Source: Billgrantia lactosivorans (GTDB taxonomy: Bacteria; Pseudomonadota; Gammaproteobacteria; Pseudomonadales; Halomonadaceae). Taken from it: 64,000 bases of DNA. Below, piece by piece: positions 8,286-18,213 of the stretch (positions are counted from its first letter, which is position 1; every line of letters starts with the position of its first letter). The notes below the pieces were generated by a model. The model was not told the DNA's origin. It saw only the letters and a program-made list of their open reading frames with translations, and ran no database searches. A program made the position numbers and the translations under genes. Location: the NCBI RefSeq assembly GCF_003254665.1, contig NZ_QHGY01000004.1:297454-361453 (forward strand). Direction: 5' to 3'.

Positions 8286-9683
8286 GATCTGACCCCGTAC
8301 CTGACGGATACGGGCCCCAAGTATCTCGCCATCGCTCGCGCGCTCTCGGAAGCGGTGCGTCAGGGCGAGCTGGCGCCCGGCACACGGCTGCCGCCCCACC
8401 GGCAACTCGCCGAGAGCCTGGGCGTCAGCGTGCAGACCGTGTCGCGGGCCTACGCCCAGGCCGAGAAGATGGGGCTGGTGCAGGCGCGGGTCGGCAGCGG
8501 CACCTGGATCAACGCGCTGGACGATGCCCGCGAGTCGGCCTACTTGCGCGGCCACGAGGCGCGCCAGGAAAACCCGCTCATCGACCTGTCGATCGCCCAT
8601 CCGGTGTGTACCCCAAGCCATCACCTGCGCTTTCGCCAGGCCCTGGCCGAGCTGGCCGAGCTGGCCAGCCCCGAGGTGATCACCGCCTGCCGGCCCATCG
8701 CCGGGCTTGCCCATCAACGCGAGCGCGCCAGCACCTGGCTGCAGTCCCGCCTGCACGTGCCCGGCGAGATGGACGACCGGATCCTCTGCAACGGCGCCGC
8801 CCACGGCCTGATGCTGGCGATCTCCAGCGTGGTCCAGCACGGCGACCTGGTACTGACCGAGGCGCTGACCGACCACGGCCTGATCGCCCTGTCGCGCACC
8901 CTGGGCTTCCAGCTGCGCGGTATCGCCATCGACCACGAGGGGATCGTGCCCGAGGCCCTCGACCTGGCCTGCCAGCGCTTCAAGCCGCGCGCACTCTACC
9001 TTACGCCGACCCAGCTCAACCCCACCGGGGCGACGATGAGCGAGGCGCGTCGCGACGCCGTGGCGGAGGTGCTGGCACGGCATCGGGTGTGGCTGATCGA
9101 GGACGACGTGCACGCGCTGCTGGAGGCACCGGGCCTCACGCCGGTGGCGGCGCGCATCCCGCAACTGAGCTTTCATGTCACCAGCCTGACCAAGGTGACC
9201 GTGCCGGGCCTGCGCGCCGGCTATCTGACCGTGCCCCGCGGCCAGCTGCACCACGTGCTGCCACGCATGCGCGCCACCACCTGGATGGCCACCTCGCTGG
9301 TGTTCGAGATCGCCGACCGCTGGCTGGCCGACGGCACCGTCGAGACGATGGCCGCCGAGCAGCGTAGCCTGCTCGACGAACGCCAGCGCCTTGCCCAGCG
9401 GCTGCTGGGCCATCACGCCCTGGAGTCGCGCCCCACCAGCCTGCACGTCTGGATCACGCTGCCCGACGCCTGGCGCGCCGAGGAGCTGCAGCAACAGGCC
9501 GAGCAGGAGGGCCTGGCCATCACCACCGCGGTGCCGTTCATGGTGGAGCAGACCCCGCCGCCGCGGCGCATTCGGGTAAGCCTCGGGGCCGAACAGGACA
9601 TCGCCCGCCTCGAGGAGGGGCTCAAGCGCCTGGGACTTTTGCTCGACGAGGCACCGCCACCCATGATGCAGATCGTCTACTGA
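8277..9683 (+). CDS. enuR: MocR/GntR-type PLP-binding regulator, EnuR-like
   Basis: This is a 468-residue MocR-type regulator: an N-terminal GntR winged helix (about 10-78, with GTRLPPHRQLAESLGVSVQTVSRAY) fused to a fold-type I aminotransferase domain. The PLP-binding lysine is K306 in SLTKVTVPGLRAGYL, and NPTGATMS and EDDVHALLEA are typical aminotransferase elements. EnuR proteins repress ectoine-utilisation genes and are induced when PLP bound to the regulator reacts with alpha-acetyl-diaminobutyrate or diaminobutyrate. The position divergent from doeA supports this role. The ATG at 8277 gives MTIDLTPY; upstream in-frame starts would add an unlikely tail. The gene is 15 bp before a hydroxyacid dehydrogenase gene and probably cotranscribed with it. 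Confidence 0.85.
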   Translation: MTIDLTPYLTDTGPKYLAIARALSEAVRQGELAPGTRLPPHRQLAESLGVSVQTVSRAYAQAEKMGLVQARVGSGTWINALDDARESAYLRGHEARQENPLIDLSIAHPVCTPSHHLRFRQALAELAELASPEVITACRPIAGLAHQRERASTWLQSRLHVPGEMDDRILCNGAAHGLMLAISSVVQHGDLVLTEALTDHGLIALSRTLGFQLRGIAIDHEGIVPEALDLACQRFKPRALYLTPTQLNPTGATMSEARRDAVAEVLARHRVWLIEDDVHALLEAPGLTPVAARIPQLSFHVTSLTKVTVPGLRAGYLTVPRGQLHHVLPRMRATTWMATSLVFEIADRWLADGTVETMAAEQRSLLDERQRLAQRLLGHHALESRPTSLHVWITLPDAWRAEELQQQAEQEGLAITTAVPFMVEQTPPPRRIRVSLGAEQDIARLEEGLKRLGLLLDEAPPPMMQIVY

Positions 9684-9698
9684 GAAAAGGGAGCCGTT

Positions 9699-10634
9699 AT
9701 GCGCATACTGCTGCACATCGACGATATCGAGGCCTGGCGCGACGCCCTCGCCGAACGCCTGCCCGAGGCCGAGATCGTTACCGCCGACGACCCCGCCGAG
9801 CGGCGCCGCGACGCCGACTACCTGGCGGTGTGGAAACCACCGGAGGCGCTGCTCGCCGAGCAGAGCCGCGCCCGCGGCATCGTCAACCTGGGGGCCGGCG
9901 TCGATGCCCTGCTGAACAACCCCGCCCGCCCCGCGGGGGTACCCATCGTCAAGCTGCGCGATGCCGGCATGGCCGAGCTGATCGGCGACTACGTGCGCTA
10001 CGGGGTGCTGCACTTCCAGCGCGACTTCGATCGCTATCGCCGTCAGCAGGCGCGCCGTGAATGGCGCGAGCACAGCCTGAGCGACAAGCGCGACTGGCCG
10101 GTAGGCGTGCTGGGCCTCGGCGCCATCGGCGCCAAGGTGGCCGCGATGGTCGCCGCCGACGGCTACCCGGTGCACGGCTGGAGCCGCTCGCCCAAGGCGC
10201 TGGAGGGCGTTACCTGCCACCATGGCAAGGCCGGTCTCAACGAGCTGCTCGGCCGGGTGCGCACCCTGGTGCTGCTGCTGCCGGGCACGAGATCGACCCG
10301 CCACCTCATCGACGCCGAGGCGCTGGCCGCGCTGCCCGAGGGGGCCAGCCTGATCAACCCCGGCCGCGGCAGCCTGATCGACGAAGCGGCGCTGCTCGAG
10401 GCGCTGGGCGAGGGTGAGCGCGAAGGCCGCCTGCGTGGCGCCCTGCTCGACGCCTTCGCCGAGGAGCCGCTGCCCGAGGGCAGCCCGCTGTGGCCGCATC
10501 CGCGCGTCTGGGTGACCCCGCACATGGCCGGTCCCACGCCGCTGCTCGATGCCGTCGATCAGGTGGTCGAGGCGATCCGCGCCTTCGAGGCCGGCGAATC
10601 GATCGAGACTGTCGATCCCGACGCCGGCTACTGA
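9699..10634 (+). CDS. D-2-hydroxyacid dehydrogenase, glyoxylate/hydroxypyruvate reductase A type
   Basis: This is a 311-residue NAD(P)H-dependent D-2-hydroxyacid dehydrogenase that should reduce a 2-oxoacid such as glyoxylate or hydroxypyruvate. The Rossmann motif is GVLGLGAIGAKVAAMV near 135-150, followed by HGWSRSPK, which suggests NADPH preference (Arg/Ser after the second strand). Catalytic Arg, Glu and His are in NPGRGSLIDE, DAFAEEPLP and VTPHMAGPT. The short N-terminal substrate domain (ILLHIDDIEAW) is like GhrA. It follows the EnuR-type gene by 15 bp, an association that might link it to ectoine breakdown, though no step of the known pathway needs it. A palindromic hairpin follows the stop. 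Confidence 0.85.
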   Translation: MRILLHIDDIEAWRDALAERLPEAEIVTADDPAERRRDADYLAVWKPPEALLAEQSRARGIVNLGAGVDALLNNPARPAGVPIVKLRDAGMAELIGDYVRYGVLHFQRDFDRYRRQQARREWREHSLSDKRDWPVGVLGLGAIGAKVAAMVAADGYPVHGWSRSPKALEGVTCHHGKAGLNELLGRVRTLVLLLPGTRSTRHLIDAEALAALPEGASLINPGRGSLIDEAALLEALGEGEREGRLRGALLDAFAEEPLPEGSPLWPHPRVWVTPHMAGPTPLLDAVDQVVEAIRAFEAGESIETVDPDAGY

Positions 10635-10673
10635 GCGGGCGGTCGAATCGCGCGGAACTGGCAGCGGCGGGCC

Positions 10674-10697
10674 CATGGGCCCGCCGCCGGGTGAAGT
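10674..10697. terminator. 24-bp perfect palindrome between convergent genes
   Basis: A perfect GC-rich palindrome centred on GCCCATGGGC lies between the stop of the hydroxyacid dehydrogenase (10634) and the stop of the chemoreceptor (10714). It would form a 12-bp stem in RNA from either strand, so it may end or protect both transcripts. There is no T tract on either side, so it is not a classical intrinsic terminator. Confidence 0.45.
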
Positions 10698-10713
10698 GAG
10701 GCTCGCGACGATC

Positions 10714-12708
10714 TCATGCCGGCTGCGGCAGTCGCTTGGCCTCGCGGTGGTCGAGCGCCATGACCTGCGCCACGTCGACCCGCGGGCGCTCCCGCACGTC
10801 GCTGACACGGAAACGCCCGATCAGCCGGGCCATCTCGCCGGCCTGGTCATCCAGCGAGCGACTGGCGGTCGCCACCTGCTCGACCAGTGCCGCGTTCTGC
10901 TGGGTGGTCGCCTCCAGCTGGGCCACGGCCTGGTTGATCTGCTCGATGCCCGCCGACTGCTCGCCGCTGGCCGACGAGATCTCCGCCACCAGGTCGGCGA
11001 CCTGGCGCACCCCTAGTGAAATCGCCGTCAGCGCCTCGAAGGTCTGGCCCACCAGCCCGTTGCCTGCCTCCACGCGCAGGGTGGCATTGCCGATCAGCTG
11101 GCGAATGCGCTCGGCCTCCTCGGCGCTGCGGCTGGCCAGCTGACGCACCTCGCCGGCGACCACGGCAAAGCCGCGGCCGTGCTCGCCGGCGCGCGCCGCC
11201 TCCACCGAGGCGTTGAGCGCCAGCAGGTTGGTCTGGAAGGCGATGCCGTCGATGGCCTCGACGATGGCGGTGACCTGACGGTTGGCCTCGAAGATCTGCT
11301 GCATGGCCTGGCGCGCCTCCTCGGCGACCCGGCTGGCCTGCTCCGCCTGCGCCACGGCCTGCTCGCTCATGGCGCTGGCCTGGCGCGCGTTGTCGGCCGA
11401 CTGGCGCACGGTGGAGGTCATCTGCTCCATGCTGGTGGCGGTTTCCACTAGCGAGGCGGACTGCTCCTCGGTACGGCTGGCCAGGTCCTCGTTGCCCTGG
11501 GCGATCTCACCGCTGGCCGAGCCGACGCCGCGGGCACCCTGCTGGATCGAGGCCACCAGCGCCTCCATGCTGGCGGTGGAGGCATTGAAGGCGCGGTAGA
11601 GCTGGGAAAGCTCGTCGCTGCCGGGCTCGGCCAGGCGGTGGGTCAGGTCGCCGCCGCGTGCCTCGATCTGGGTCAGGGCGAGCCGCAGCGGCGCCACCAT
11701 GCTGCGCACCAGGACGATGGAGAGCAGTACCGCCATCACGATGGCCAGCGCCGCCAGCCCGGCGAAGGTCACGAGCCCCAGGCGCGCATCCGCCGCCAGC
11801 GCGGCGGCGCGCTCCTGCACGTGGCCGGCGAGGGCGAGCTCGACCTCGCGCAGCCGCTCGAGCTTGCCGGTCTGGGCCTCGAACCAGCGCTCGGGGCGGA
11901 TGCCATAGCCGCCGTCGATGCCCTGACGCATGGCGATCTGGCGCATCATGTAGAGGTTGCCGTTCGCCTCGTGCTCCGTGGTCGCGGCGCGGTAGCGTGA
12001 CGCGATGTCGGCATTCGCGAGTACCGTGAAGCTCTCCTCGTAGGCCGCCTCCTCGCCCAGCAGGCGCAGGAAGCGGTAGTAGACATCCGGCGACATGCGG
12101 TTGGCGGCGAAGGCGCTGGCCAGCAGCGCTCGCTCGATGCCGGCACTCTCCTTGATCTCGAGCAGGGCGTAGTAGGCGCCCAGGCTGCGGGTCAGCTCCC
12201 CGGCGCTGACGAGGGCGTTCAGCCTGCCGACCACCTCGGCCAGCCGCGAATTGATCTCGGTGTAGTATTCGAGCGCCTCCAGGTTCTCGATGGCCAGCGC
12301 GTCGACCTCGCGACGCATGTCGGCGAGCTCGACCAGCAGTTCCTCGACCTCCTGCTGGCGCTGACCGATGCCGGCGTCGCCGCTGGCGTCGAGCCCCTCG
12401 CGCACGTCGCGGTAGACGACCAGCTGCTCGTCGACCCGCTCGCGCTGGGCGTCGAGGCGATTGCCGAAACTCTCGCCCCGGCTGCCGAGGAAGCCGACCG
12501 AGAGGCCGCGTTCGACCTGCAGCTCGTGCATCAGGCCGCCCAGCTCTGCCGCCAGTCCGGCAAAGCGGTCGACCTGCTGCATGTCGGCGGCCAGGCGCTG
12601 GCGCTCGATGACGCCGCTACCCGCCAGCCAGACAATGATGACAAGCGGAAATGCCAGCGCCAGCATGAATTTGCGTGACACCGGAATGCGATGGAGAAGA
12701 TTTTTCAT
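10714..12708 (-). CDS. Methyl-accepting chemotaxis protein with NIT-type nitrate/nitrite sensor domain
   Basis: This is a 664-residue transmembrane chemoreceptor. TM1 is at about 12-29; the large periplasmic all-helical region (about 35-300, with [15 protein letters not shown] near the start and [16 protein letters not shown] near the end) resembles the NIT nitrate/nitrite-sensing domain. TM2 is at about 308-330, then a HAMP domain ([20 protein letters not shown]) and a signalling domain with the conserved hairpin tip near [20 protein letters not shown]. It relays ligand signals to CheA/CheW. No CheR-binding pentapeptide is seen at the C terminus. It stands alone, convergent with the hydroxyacid dehydrogenase gene and divergent from pncA. 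Confidence 0.88.
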   Translation of the reverse strand: MKNLLHRIPVSRKFMLALAFPLVIIVWLAGSGVIERQRLAADMQQVDRFAGLAAELGGLMHELQVERGLSVGFLGSRGESFGNRLDAQRERVDEQLVVYRDVREGLDASGDAGIGQRQQEVEELLVELADMRREVDALAIENLEALEYYTEINSRLAEVVGRLNALVSAGELTRSLGAYYALLEIKESAGIERALLASAFAANRMSPDVYYRFLRLLGEEAAYEESFTVLANADIASRYRAATTEHEANGNLYMMRQIAMRQGIDGGYGIRPERWFEAQTGKLERLREVELALAGHVQERAAALAADARLGLVTFAGLAALAIVMAVLLSIVLVRSMVAPLRLALTQIEARGGDLTHRLAEPGSDELSQLYRAFNASTASMEALVASIQQGARGVGSASGEIAQGNEDLASRTEEQSASLVETATSMEQMTSTVRQSADNARQASAMSEQAVAQAEQASRVAEEARQAMQQIFEANRQVTAIVEAIDGIAFQTNLLALNASVEAARAGEHGRGFAVVAGEVRQLASRSAEEAERIRQLIGNATLRVEAGNGLVGQTFEALTAISLGVRQVADLVAEISSASGEQSAGIEQINQAVAQLEATTQQNAALVEQVATASRSLDDQAGEMARLIGRFRVSDVRERPRVDVAQVMALDHREAKRLPQPA

Positions 12709-13043
12709 GTTCGTTGATCCTGCCGAGCTCGGTTATATCGAAGGGTCGGGACATGGCTGGCGTGGCGGTGCCGTTGTAGTTGTGATATCCGTCGGCCGGG
12801 AAGCGAATGCGCCATATCAGCGTTCGCATGCCCGCTCTTTCGGCCGCCTGAGCCGCGGCTTGAGCTCGCCCCTTCCTCCTTTTCCCCTGCTTTGACCGAG
12901 GTCATGCTTTCGTCGTCGGGACGCATCCGTTCGCTCAGCGTCCGTTGCCGTCGCCGGGGAAATCTGTTTTCGGGCCCTTCAACAAGCTGCATGCAAGGCA
13001 TACGCTGGTAAATGAGACACACCGACCTCGCTGGAGGTGCGTA
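12709..13043. other. Intergenic region between the chemoreceptor and pncA
   Basis: These 335 bases separate two divergent genes and hold no convincing gene. The part next to pncA includes GGAGG at about 13034 as its ribosome-binding site. I could not identify a clear sigma-70 or flagellar-type promoter, nor a strong dyad; several short frames here have no recognisable protein features. Confidence 0.5.
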
Positions 13044-13607
13044 ATGGCCCTGATGCACTATGGACCGGGCGTCGCGCTGCTGGTCGTGGACATGCAGAAC
13101 GATTTTTGCGAGGGCGGGGCGCTACCCGTGAGGGGTGGCAGTGCCCTGGTGCCGGGGATCAACGCCGAGATCGAGGCGGCACAGCGCGCCGGCGCGATGG
13201 TCGTGGCCTCGCGCGACTGGCATCCCGTCGACCATGTGAGCTTCGCGCATCGCGGCGGCCAATGGCCGGTGCACTGCGTGCAGGACACCCCAGGTGCGGC
13301 CTTTCATCCACAGCTGGCTCTGCCCGACGATGCCATACGCGTCAGCAAGGCCACCGCCTTCGATGTCGACGCCTATTCCGCCTTCGATGGCACCGGCCTG
13401 GCTGGCTACCTGCAGGAGCGCGGCATCACGCAGGTCGTGGTCTGCGGCCTGGCCATGGACGTATGCGTCAAGGCCACGGCGCTCGAGGCTCGGCACGAAG
13501 GCTTCGACGTGATTCTGCTCGACACTCTCACCCAGCCCGTCGCCCCCGAGGGGCGCGGCCATTGCCAACATGAACTTCAGGAATCAGGCGTCGAGGTCCG
13601 CCAATGA
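13044..13607 (+). CDS. pncA: Nicotinamidase
   Basis: This 187-residue isochorismatase-fold hydrolase deamidates nicotinamide to nicotinate, the first step of NAD salvage. The catalytic triad is visible: D16 (LLVVDMQNDF), K102 (IRVSKATAFD) and C141 (GLAMDVCVKATA). Metal-binding residues are in SRDWHPVDH (D58, H60, H64). The ATG at 13044 has GGAGG seven bases upstream; an in-frame frame extends further left but without family similarity. The stop overlaps the start of the nicotinate phosphoribosyltransferase gene by four bases, so the two salvage enzymes are translationally coupled. Confidence 0.93.
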   Translation: MALMHYGPGVALLVVDMQNDFCEGGALPVRGGSALVPGINAEIEAAQRAGAMVVASRDWHPVDHVSFAHRGGQWPVHCVQDTPGAAFHPQLALPDDAIRVSKATAFDVDAYSAFDGTGLAGYLQERGITQVVVCGLAMDVCVKATALEARHEGFDVILLDTLTQPVAPEGRGHCQHELQESGVEVRQ

Positions 13608-14956
13608 GCGAGTCGCCCCCCCTCTGTGTCGAAGATTGCGAGCTGGCCCTGCTGACCGACCTGTATCAGTTGACCATGCTGCAAGCCTACTGGAAGGAGC
13701 AGATGACCGGGCGGGCCACCTTCAGCCTGTTCTTTCGCAAGATGCCAGCGACACGACGCTTCATGCTCGCCTGCGGCCAACAGCATGCCGCGGCGCAGAT
13801 TTGCCGGATTCGCTTCACGCCGGCCATGCTTCAGCGCCTGGCCGCGACCGCACGCTTCGATCATGCCTTCCTCGACTGGCTGGCCGAGTGGCGCTTCAGC
13901 GGCGATATCTGGACGCTTCCCGAAGGCACGCCGGTGTTCCCCAACGAGCCGCTGCTGGAGGTCGACGCGCCGATCGCTGAAGCGCAACTGGTGGAGAGCC
14001 TGCTCATGAACCTGGTGCAGCTCGAGACGGTGCTGGCCTCCAAGGCGGTGCGCATCGTGATGGCGGCCCGCGGTCGTCCGGTGGTCGACTTCGGCATGCG
14101 CCGCATGCACGGGATCGACGCCGCCGTGCGCGGCGTGCGCGCCTACCGTACGGCGGGTCTGGCCGGCACCAGCAATGTGCTGGGCGGCCTGCGACACGAC
14201 CTGCCCCTGAGCGGCACCATGGCGCACAGCTACGTGCTGGCGCACGACAGCGAGACCGAGGCATTTCGGGCCTTTGCCCATCACTACCCCGGCACCACCT
14301 TGTTGGTGGATACCCACGATACCCTCGATGGCGTGCGCCAGGTCATCGAACTGCTGCGCAATGAGCCGCAGCTACGCGTCGATGCGATACGGCTCGACTC
14401 CGGCGATCTCGGCGAGCTCGCTCGCCGCTCCCGGGCGCTACTCGACGAAGCGGGGCACGGGCGAATCAGGATCATTGCCAGCAGCGGCCTCGACGAGCAC
14501 CGGATTGCCGCCCTGATCGAAGAGAAAGCCCCCATCGACGCCTTCGGCGTCGGTACCCAGATGAGCGTTTCGGCCGATGCCCCGGTCATCGATCTCTCCT
14601 ACAAGCTGGTGGAATATGCCGGCACACCGCGGGTCAAGCACTCCACGGGCAAGGTCAATCTGCCCGGGCGCAAGCAGCTGTTCCGGCGCCAGGACGAGCA
14701 TGGCCGCTATAGCGGCGACGTGCTCGCCCAACGCGACGAGAATCTCCCCGACGCCGAGCCCCTGCTGGTGCCCCTGGTGCGTGACGGCAGGGTCGACGAA
14801 GGGCACCTGGCCGACGCTGGGCGCGCCCGCGAACGCGTGCCTAGCGTGCTGGCTCGCCTGCCTGACCGACTGCGCTGCCTCGAGCCCCGCCAGGATGGCC
14901 TGGACGACTTCCCGGTAGCGCTGAGCCGGGCCTTGCGTCGCCTGGCCGCGACCTGA
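13604..14956 (+). CDS. pncB: Nicotinate phosphoribosyltransferase
   Basis: This 450-residue enzyme makes nicotinate mononucleotide from nicotinate and PRPP, continuing the salvage route started by the overlapping pncA product. Typical features are TDLYQLTMLQAYW at the N terminus, FGMRRMHGIDAAVRG near 165, GTMAHSYVLAH near 205 (the histidine that is phosphorylated in related enzymes), LVDTHDTLDG, IRLDSGDLGELAR and FGVGTQMSVSADAP, which form the PRPP site. The length and motif order resemble the longer branch of the family. The start ATG lies inside the pncA stop (ATGA overlap). Confidence 0.92.
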   Translation: MSESPPLCVEDCELALLTDLYQLTMLQAYWKEQMTGRATFSLFFRKMPATRRFMLACGQQHAAAQICRIRFTPAMLQRLAATARFDHAFLDWLAEWRFSGDIWTLPEGTPVFPNEPLLEVDAPIAEAQLVESLLMNLVQLETVLASKAVRIVMAARGRPVVDFGMRRMHGIDAAVRGVRAYRTAGLAGTSNVLGGLRHDLPLSGTMAHSYVLAHDSETEAFRAFAHHYPGTTLLVDTHDTLDGVRQVIELLRNEPQLRVDAIRLDSGDLGELARRSRALLDEAGHGRIRIIASSGLDEHRIAALIEEKAPIDAFGVGTQMSVSADAPVIDLSYKLVEYAGTPRVKHSTGKVNLPGRKQLFRRQDEHGRYSGDVLAQRDENLPDAEPLLVPLVRDGRVDEGHLADAGRARERVPSVLARLPDRLRCLEPRQDGLDDFPVALSRALRRLAAT

Positions 14957-14993
14957 GCGGCGCAACCGAGGAACAAGCGTGCACTGAGGAACC

Positions 14994-15010
14994 CCCCGGG
15001 CCTGCCGGGG
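14994..15010 (+). terminator. Short GC hairpin after pncB
   Basis: CCCCGG (14994-14999) pairs with CCGGGG (15005-15010) around a five-base loop, 38 bases after the pncB stop. No T tract follows, so termination is uncertain. Confidence 0.3.
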
Positions 15011-15051
15011 CTCACAGTTACTGTCGCCCCTCAGCCAAGCGGTGCCCCGAC

Positions 15052-15741
15052 ATGCCCCTCTTCCCGCGCGCCCTCCTTCGCCTGCCGCTCATTGCCACGC
15101 TGCTGGCCTGGGCGACCGCCACGGCCATGGCTGCCCTGCCGGAACCCGAGGCGCTCATGCAGCCCTTCAGCGCCAGCTATCGCCTGGAGGTGAAGGGCTG
15201 GCCCAATGCCACCATCGAGCACCGCCTGACCCGCGAGAGCGGTCATTGGCAGAGCCGCATGGAGGCCGCCATCGCCGTGGCCCGCGGCAGCGAACGCAGT
15301 CGTTTCATCGTCACCCCGGAGGGCGTGCGCTCGGTGAACTACGCCAGCGGCTATTCGCTGCTGGGCGTGGGTGGCAACTACCGGCTGGGTGGCAGTGAAC
15401 TGGCCAACCTGCCCGACCGCCAGGCGGCACTGGTCGAGCTGTCGCGACGCGCGCGGAACGACGACTGCAAGGCGACGCCCTGCCGCCTGGTCTACCTGGA
15501 TCATCGCGGCCGCGAGGAGACCCTCGACTACCGACCGCTGGGGACGGAAGCGCTGCGGCTTCCCGCCGGCGAGTTCGAGGCGCTCAAGGTCGAGGTGAAC
15601 GACCCCGAGACGCCCGAGCGCAAGATGCTGTTCCACTTCCATCCGCACTACCCCGGGCTGCTGCTGGCGATGGATTACCGACACGACGGCGAGCGTCGCA
15701 GCCGCCTCACGCTCACCTCGCTGTCGACCGAGGCACGCTGA
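15052..15741 (+). CDS. DUF3108 periplasmic protein
   Basis: This 229-residue protein has a signal peptide (hydrophobic residues 5-26, predicted cleavage after ATAMA) and a mature part matching DUF3108, a family with a beta-barrel-like fold of unknown role in Proteobacteria. Family-typical stretches are PFSASYRLEVKGWPNATIEHRLTR near 36, VTPEGVRSVNYAS near 86 and YRPLGTEALRLPAGEFEALKVEV near 165. Two cysteines at about 139 and 144 could form a disulphide. The gene stands between pncB and lysO in the same direction, but nothing in the sequence links it to either. An alternative view as a lipid- or LPS-related protein cannot be tested here. Confidence 0.75.
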   Translation: MPLFPRALLRLPLIATLLAWATATAMAALPEPEALMQPFSASYRLEVKGWPNATIEHRLTRESGHWQSRMEAAIAVARGSERSRFIVTPEGVRSVNYASGYSLLGVGGNYRLGGSELANLPDRQAALVELSRRARNDDCKATPCRLVYLDHRGREETLDYRPLGTEALRLPAGEFEALKVEVNDPETPERKMLFHFHPHYPGLLLAMDYRHDGERRSRLTLTSLSTEAR

Positions 15742-15838
15742 GTACCGCCTGGAGGGCGGTTCCCCGGCGCGGCGTGCCAAAGGCTGGTACAGTTGGCGAT
15801 TTTCGCCGCCCTGTGCGGCCTCGGTGAAGGGAATCGCG

Positions 15839-16765
15839 ATGCTCTCGGGGCTTCTGATCGTGCTGCTGCCGCTGGTGCTGGGCTACCTGGTACCGGTTCG
15901 CCACACCGGCGTCATGTCGGCCGTCAACCGCGGCGTCAACGCCTCGGTCTACGTCATCCTGCTGCTGATGGGCATCGGCCTGGCGGGTCTCGACAATCTC
16001 GGCCGCGAGCTGACGCTCATGGGCGGTCAGGCCCTCTGGCTGTTCATGGTGGTCGGCACCTGCAACCTGCTCGCGCTGTGGTGGCTGTCACGCCGCCTCG
16101 GGCTGCGCCTGGCAGCCTCCCCGGTGGTGGCCAATGCCCCCACCACCAAGCTGGCGGCGCTGCTCGGCTCGCTGGCGCTGGTGGCCGTGGTCGCCGGCGG
16201 GATAATGCTGGGGCTGGCACTGGCCTGGCTGGCGGGCGACATCGTCTTCCGGCATGCCGAGCTGTGGGCCGAATGGGTGCTCTACCTGCTGCTGGCGCTG
16301 ATCGGCTGCCAGCTGCGCAACTCGGGCATGCCACTGAGGCAGATCCTGCTCAACCGCCACGGCCTGGCGATTGCCACGACCCTGGCGTTCAGCTCCCTGG
16401 CCGGCGGTCTGCTCGCCGCGCCCCTGCTCTCGCTGCGCTGGAACGAGGGGCTGGCCCTGGCTTCCGGCTTCGGCTGGTATTCGCTCTCGGCGATCCTGGT
16501 CGGCGACCGGCTCGGCCCGCTGCTCGGCGGCGTGGCCTTCTTCAACGATCTCGCCCGTGAGCTGCTGGCCTTCATCCTGATTCCCTTGACCATCCGCCGC
16601 CATGCCCCGCTCGCCATCGGCTATGGCGGCGCCACCTCGATGGACTTCACGCTGCCGGTGATCCAGCAGCACGGCGGCGTGGCCTGCGTGCCGATCGCGG
16701 TGGTCAGCGGCTTCCTGCTCTCGCTGCTGTCGCCGCCGCTGATCCTGCTGTTTCTCTCCTGGTAG
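15839..16765 (+). CDS. lysO: L-lysine exporter, LysO/YbjE family
   Basis: This 308-residue inner-membrane protein closely follows the E. coli LysO pattern, which exports L-lysine and its toxic analogue thialysine. The N terminus MLSGLLIVLLPLVLGYLVP aligns with the E. coli start MFSGLLIILVPLIVGYL, so I chose ATG 15839 rather than a codon at 15824. About eight to ten membrane segments can be counted. Conserved segments include FGWYSLSAILVGDRLGP near 215 and GYGGATSMDFTLPVIQQHGG near 262. It is preceded by a weak ribosome-binding site and is transcribed in the same direction as the DUF3108 gene. Confidence 0.88.
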   Translation: MLSGLLIVLLPLVLGYLVPVRHTGVMSAVNRGVNASVYVILLLMGIGLAGLDNLGRELTLMGGQALWLFMVVGTCNLLALWWLSRRLGLRLAASPVVANAPTTKLAALLGSLALVAVVAGGIMLGLALAWLAGDIVFRHAELWAEWVLYLLLALIGCQLRNSGMPLRQILLNRHGLAIATTLAFSSLAGGLLAAPLLSLRWNEGLALASGFGWYSLSAILVGDRLGPLLGGVAFFNDLARELLAFILIPLTIRRHAPLAIGYGGATSMDFTLPVIQQHGGVACVPIAVVSGFLLSLLSPPLILLFLSW

Positions 16766-16870
16766 GGCCGGGGCGGGCCTGGGCTATGCTTCAGGGGGGA
16801 AGCATCGCCCCCTTAGCCGAAAGTCTAGGTTGAACTCGTCGAACAGAAGCGGCTAACTGAGCGCCGTAGG

Positions 16871-16888
16871 AACTTAATCGTTTAAGTT
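16871..16888. promoter_or_regulatory. LacI-family operator before aglE
   Basis: AACTTAATCGTTTAAGTT has 7-bp arms AACTTAA/TTAAGTT around TCGT, the central-CG dyad typical of LacI-family operators. It lies 43 bases before aglE. A possible promoter, TTGAAC (16830-16835) and TAACTG (16854-16859) with 18-bp spacing, stands just upstream, so a bound repressor would block early transcription. The LacI-type gene at the end of the operon is the likely binder. Confidence 0.65.
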
Positions 16889-16931
16889 CGTTCAGCAGCC
16901 AGCGATAACAACAAGCCGACAAGGATTCCCA

Positions 16932-18197
<1,266 letters not shown>

Positions 18198-18213
18198 CCC
18201 CCGGGAGCCCGAG

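Noticed and set aside
8223..10808. Long minus-strand frame opposite enuR and the hydroxyacid dehydrogenase
   Set aside because: No domain signature and repetitive His/Gln/Gly composition; the plus-strand genes are well supported.
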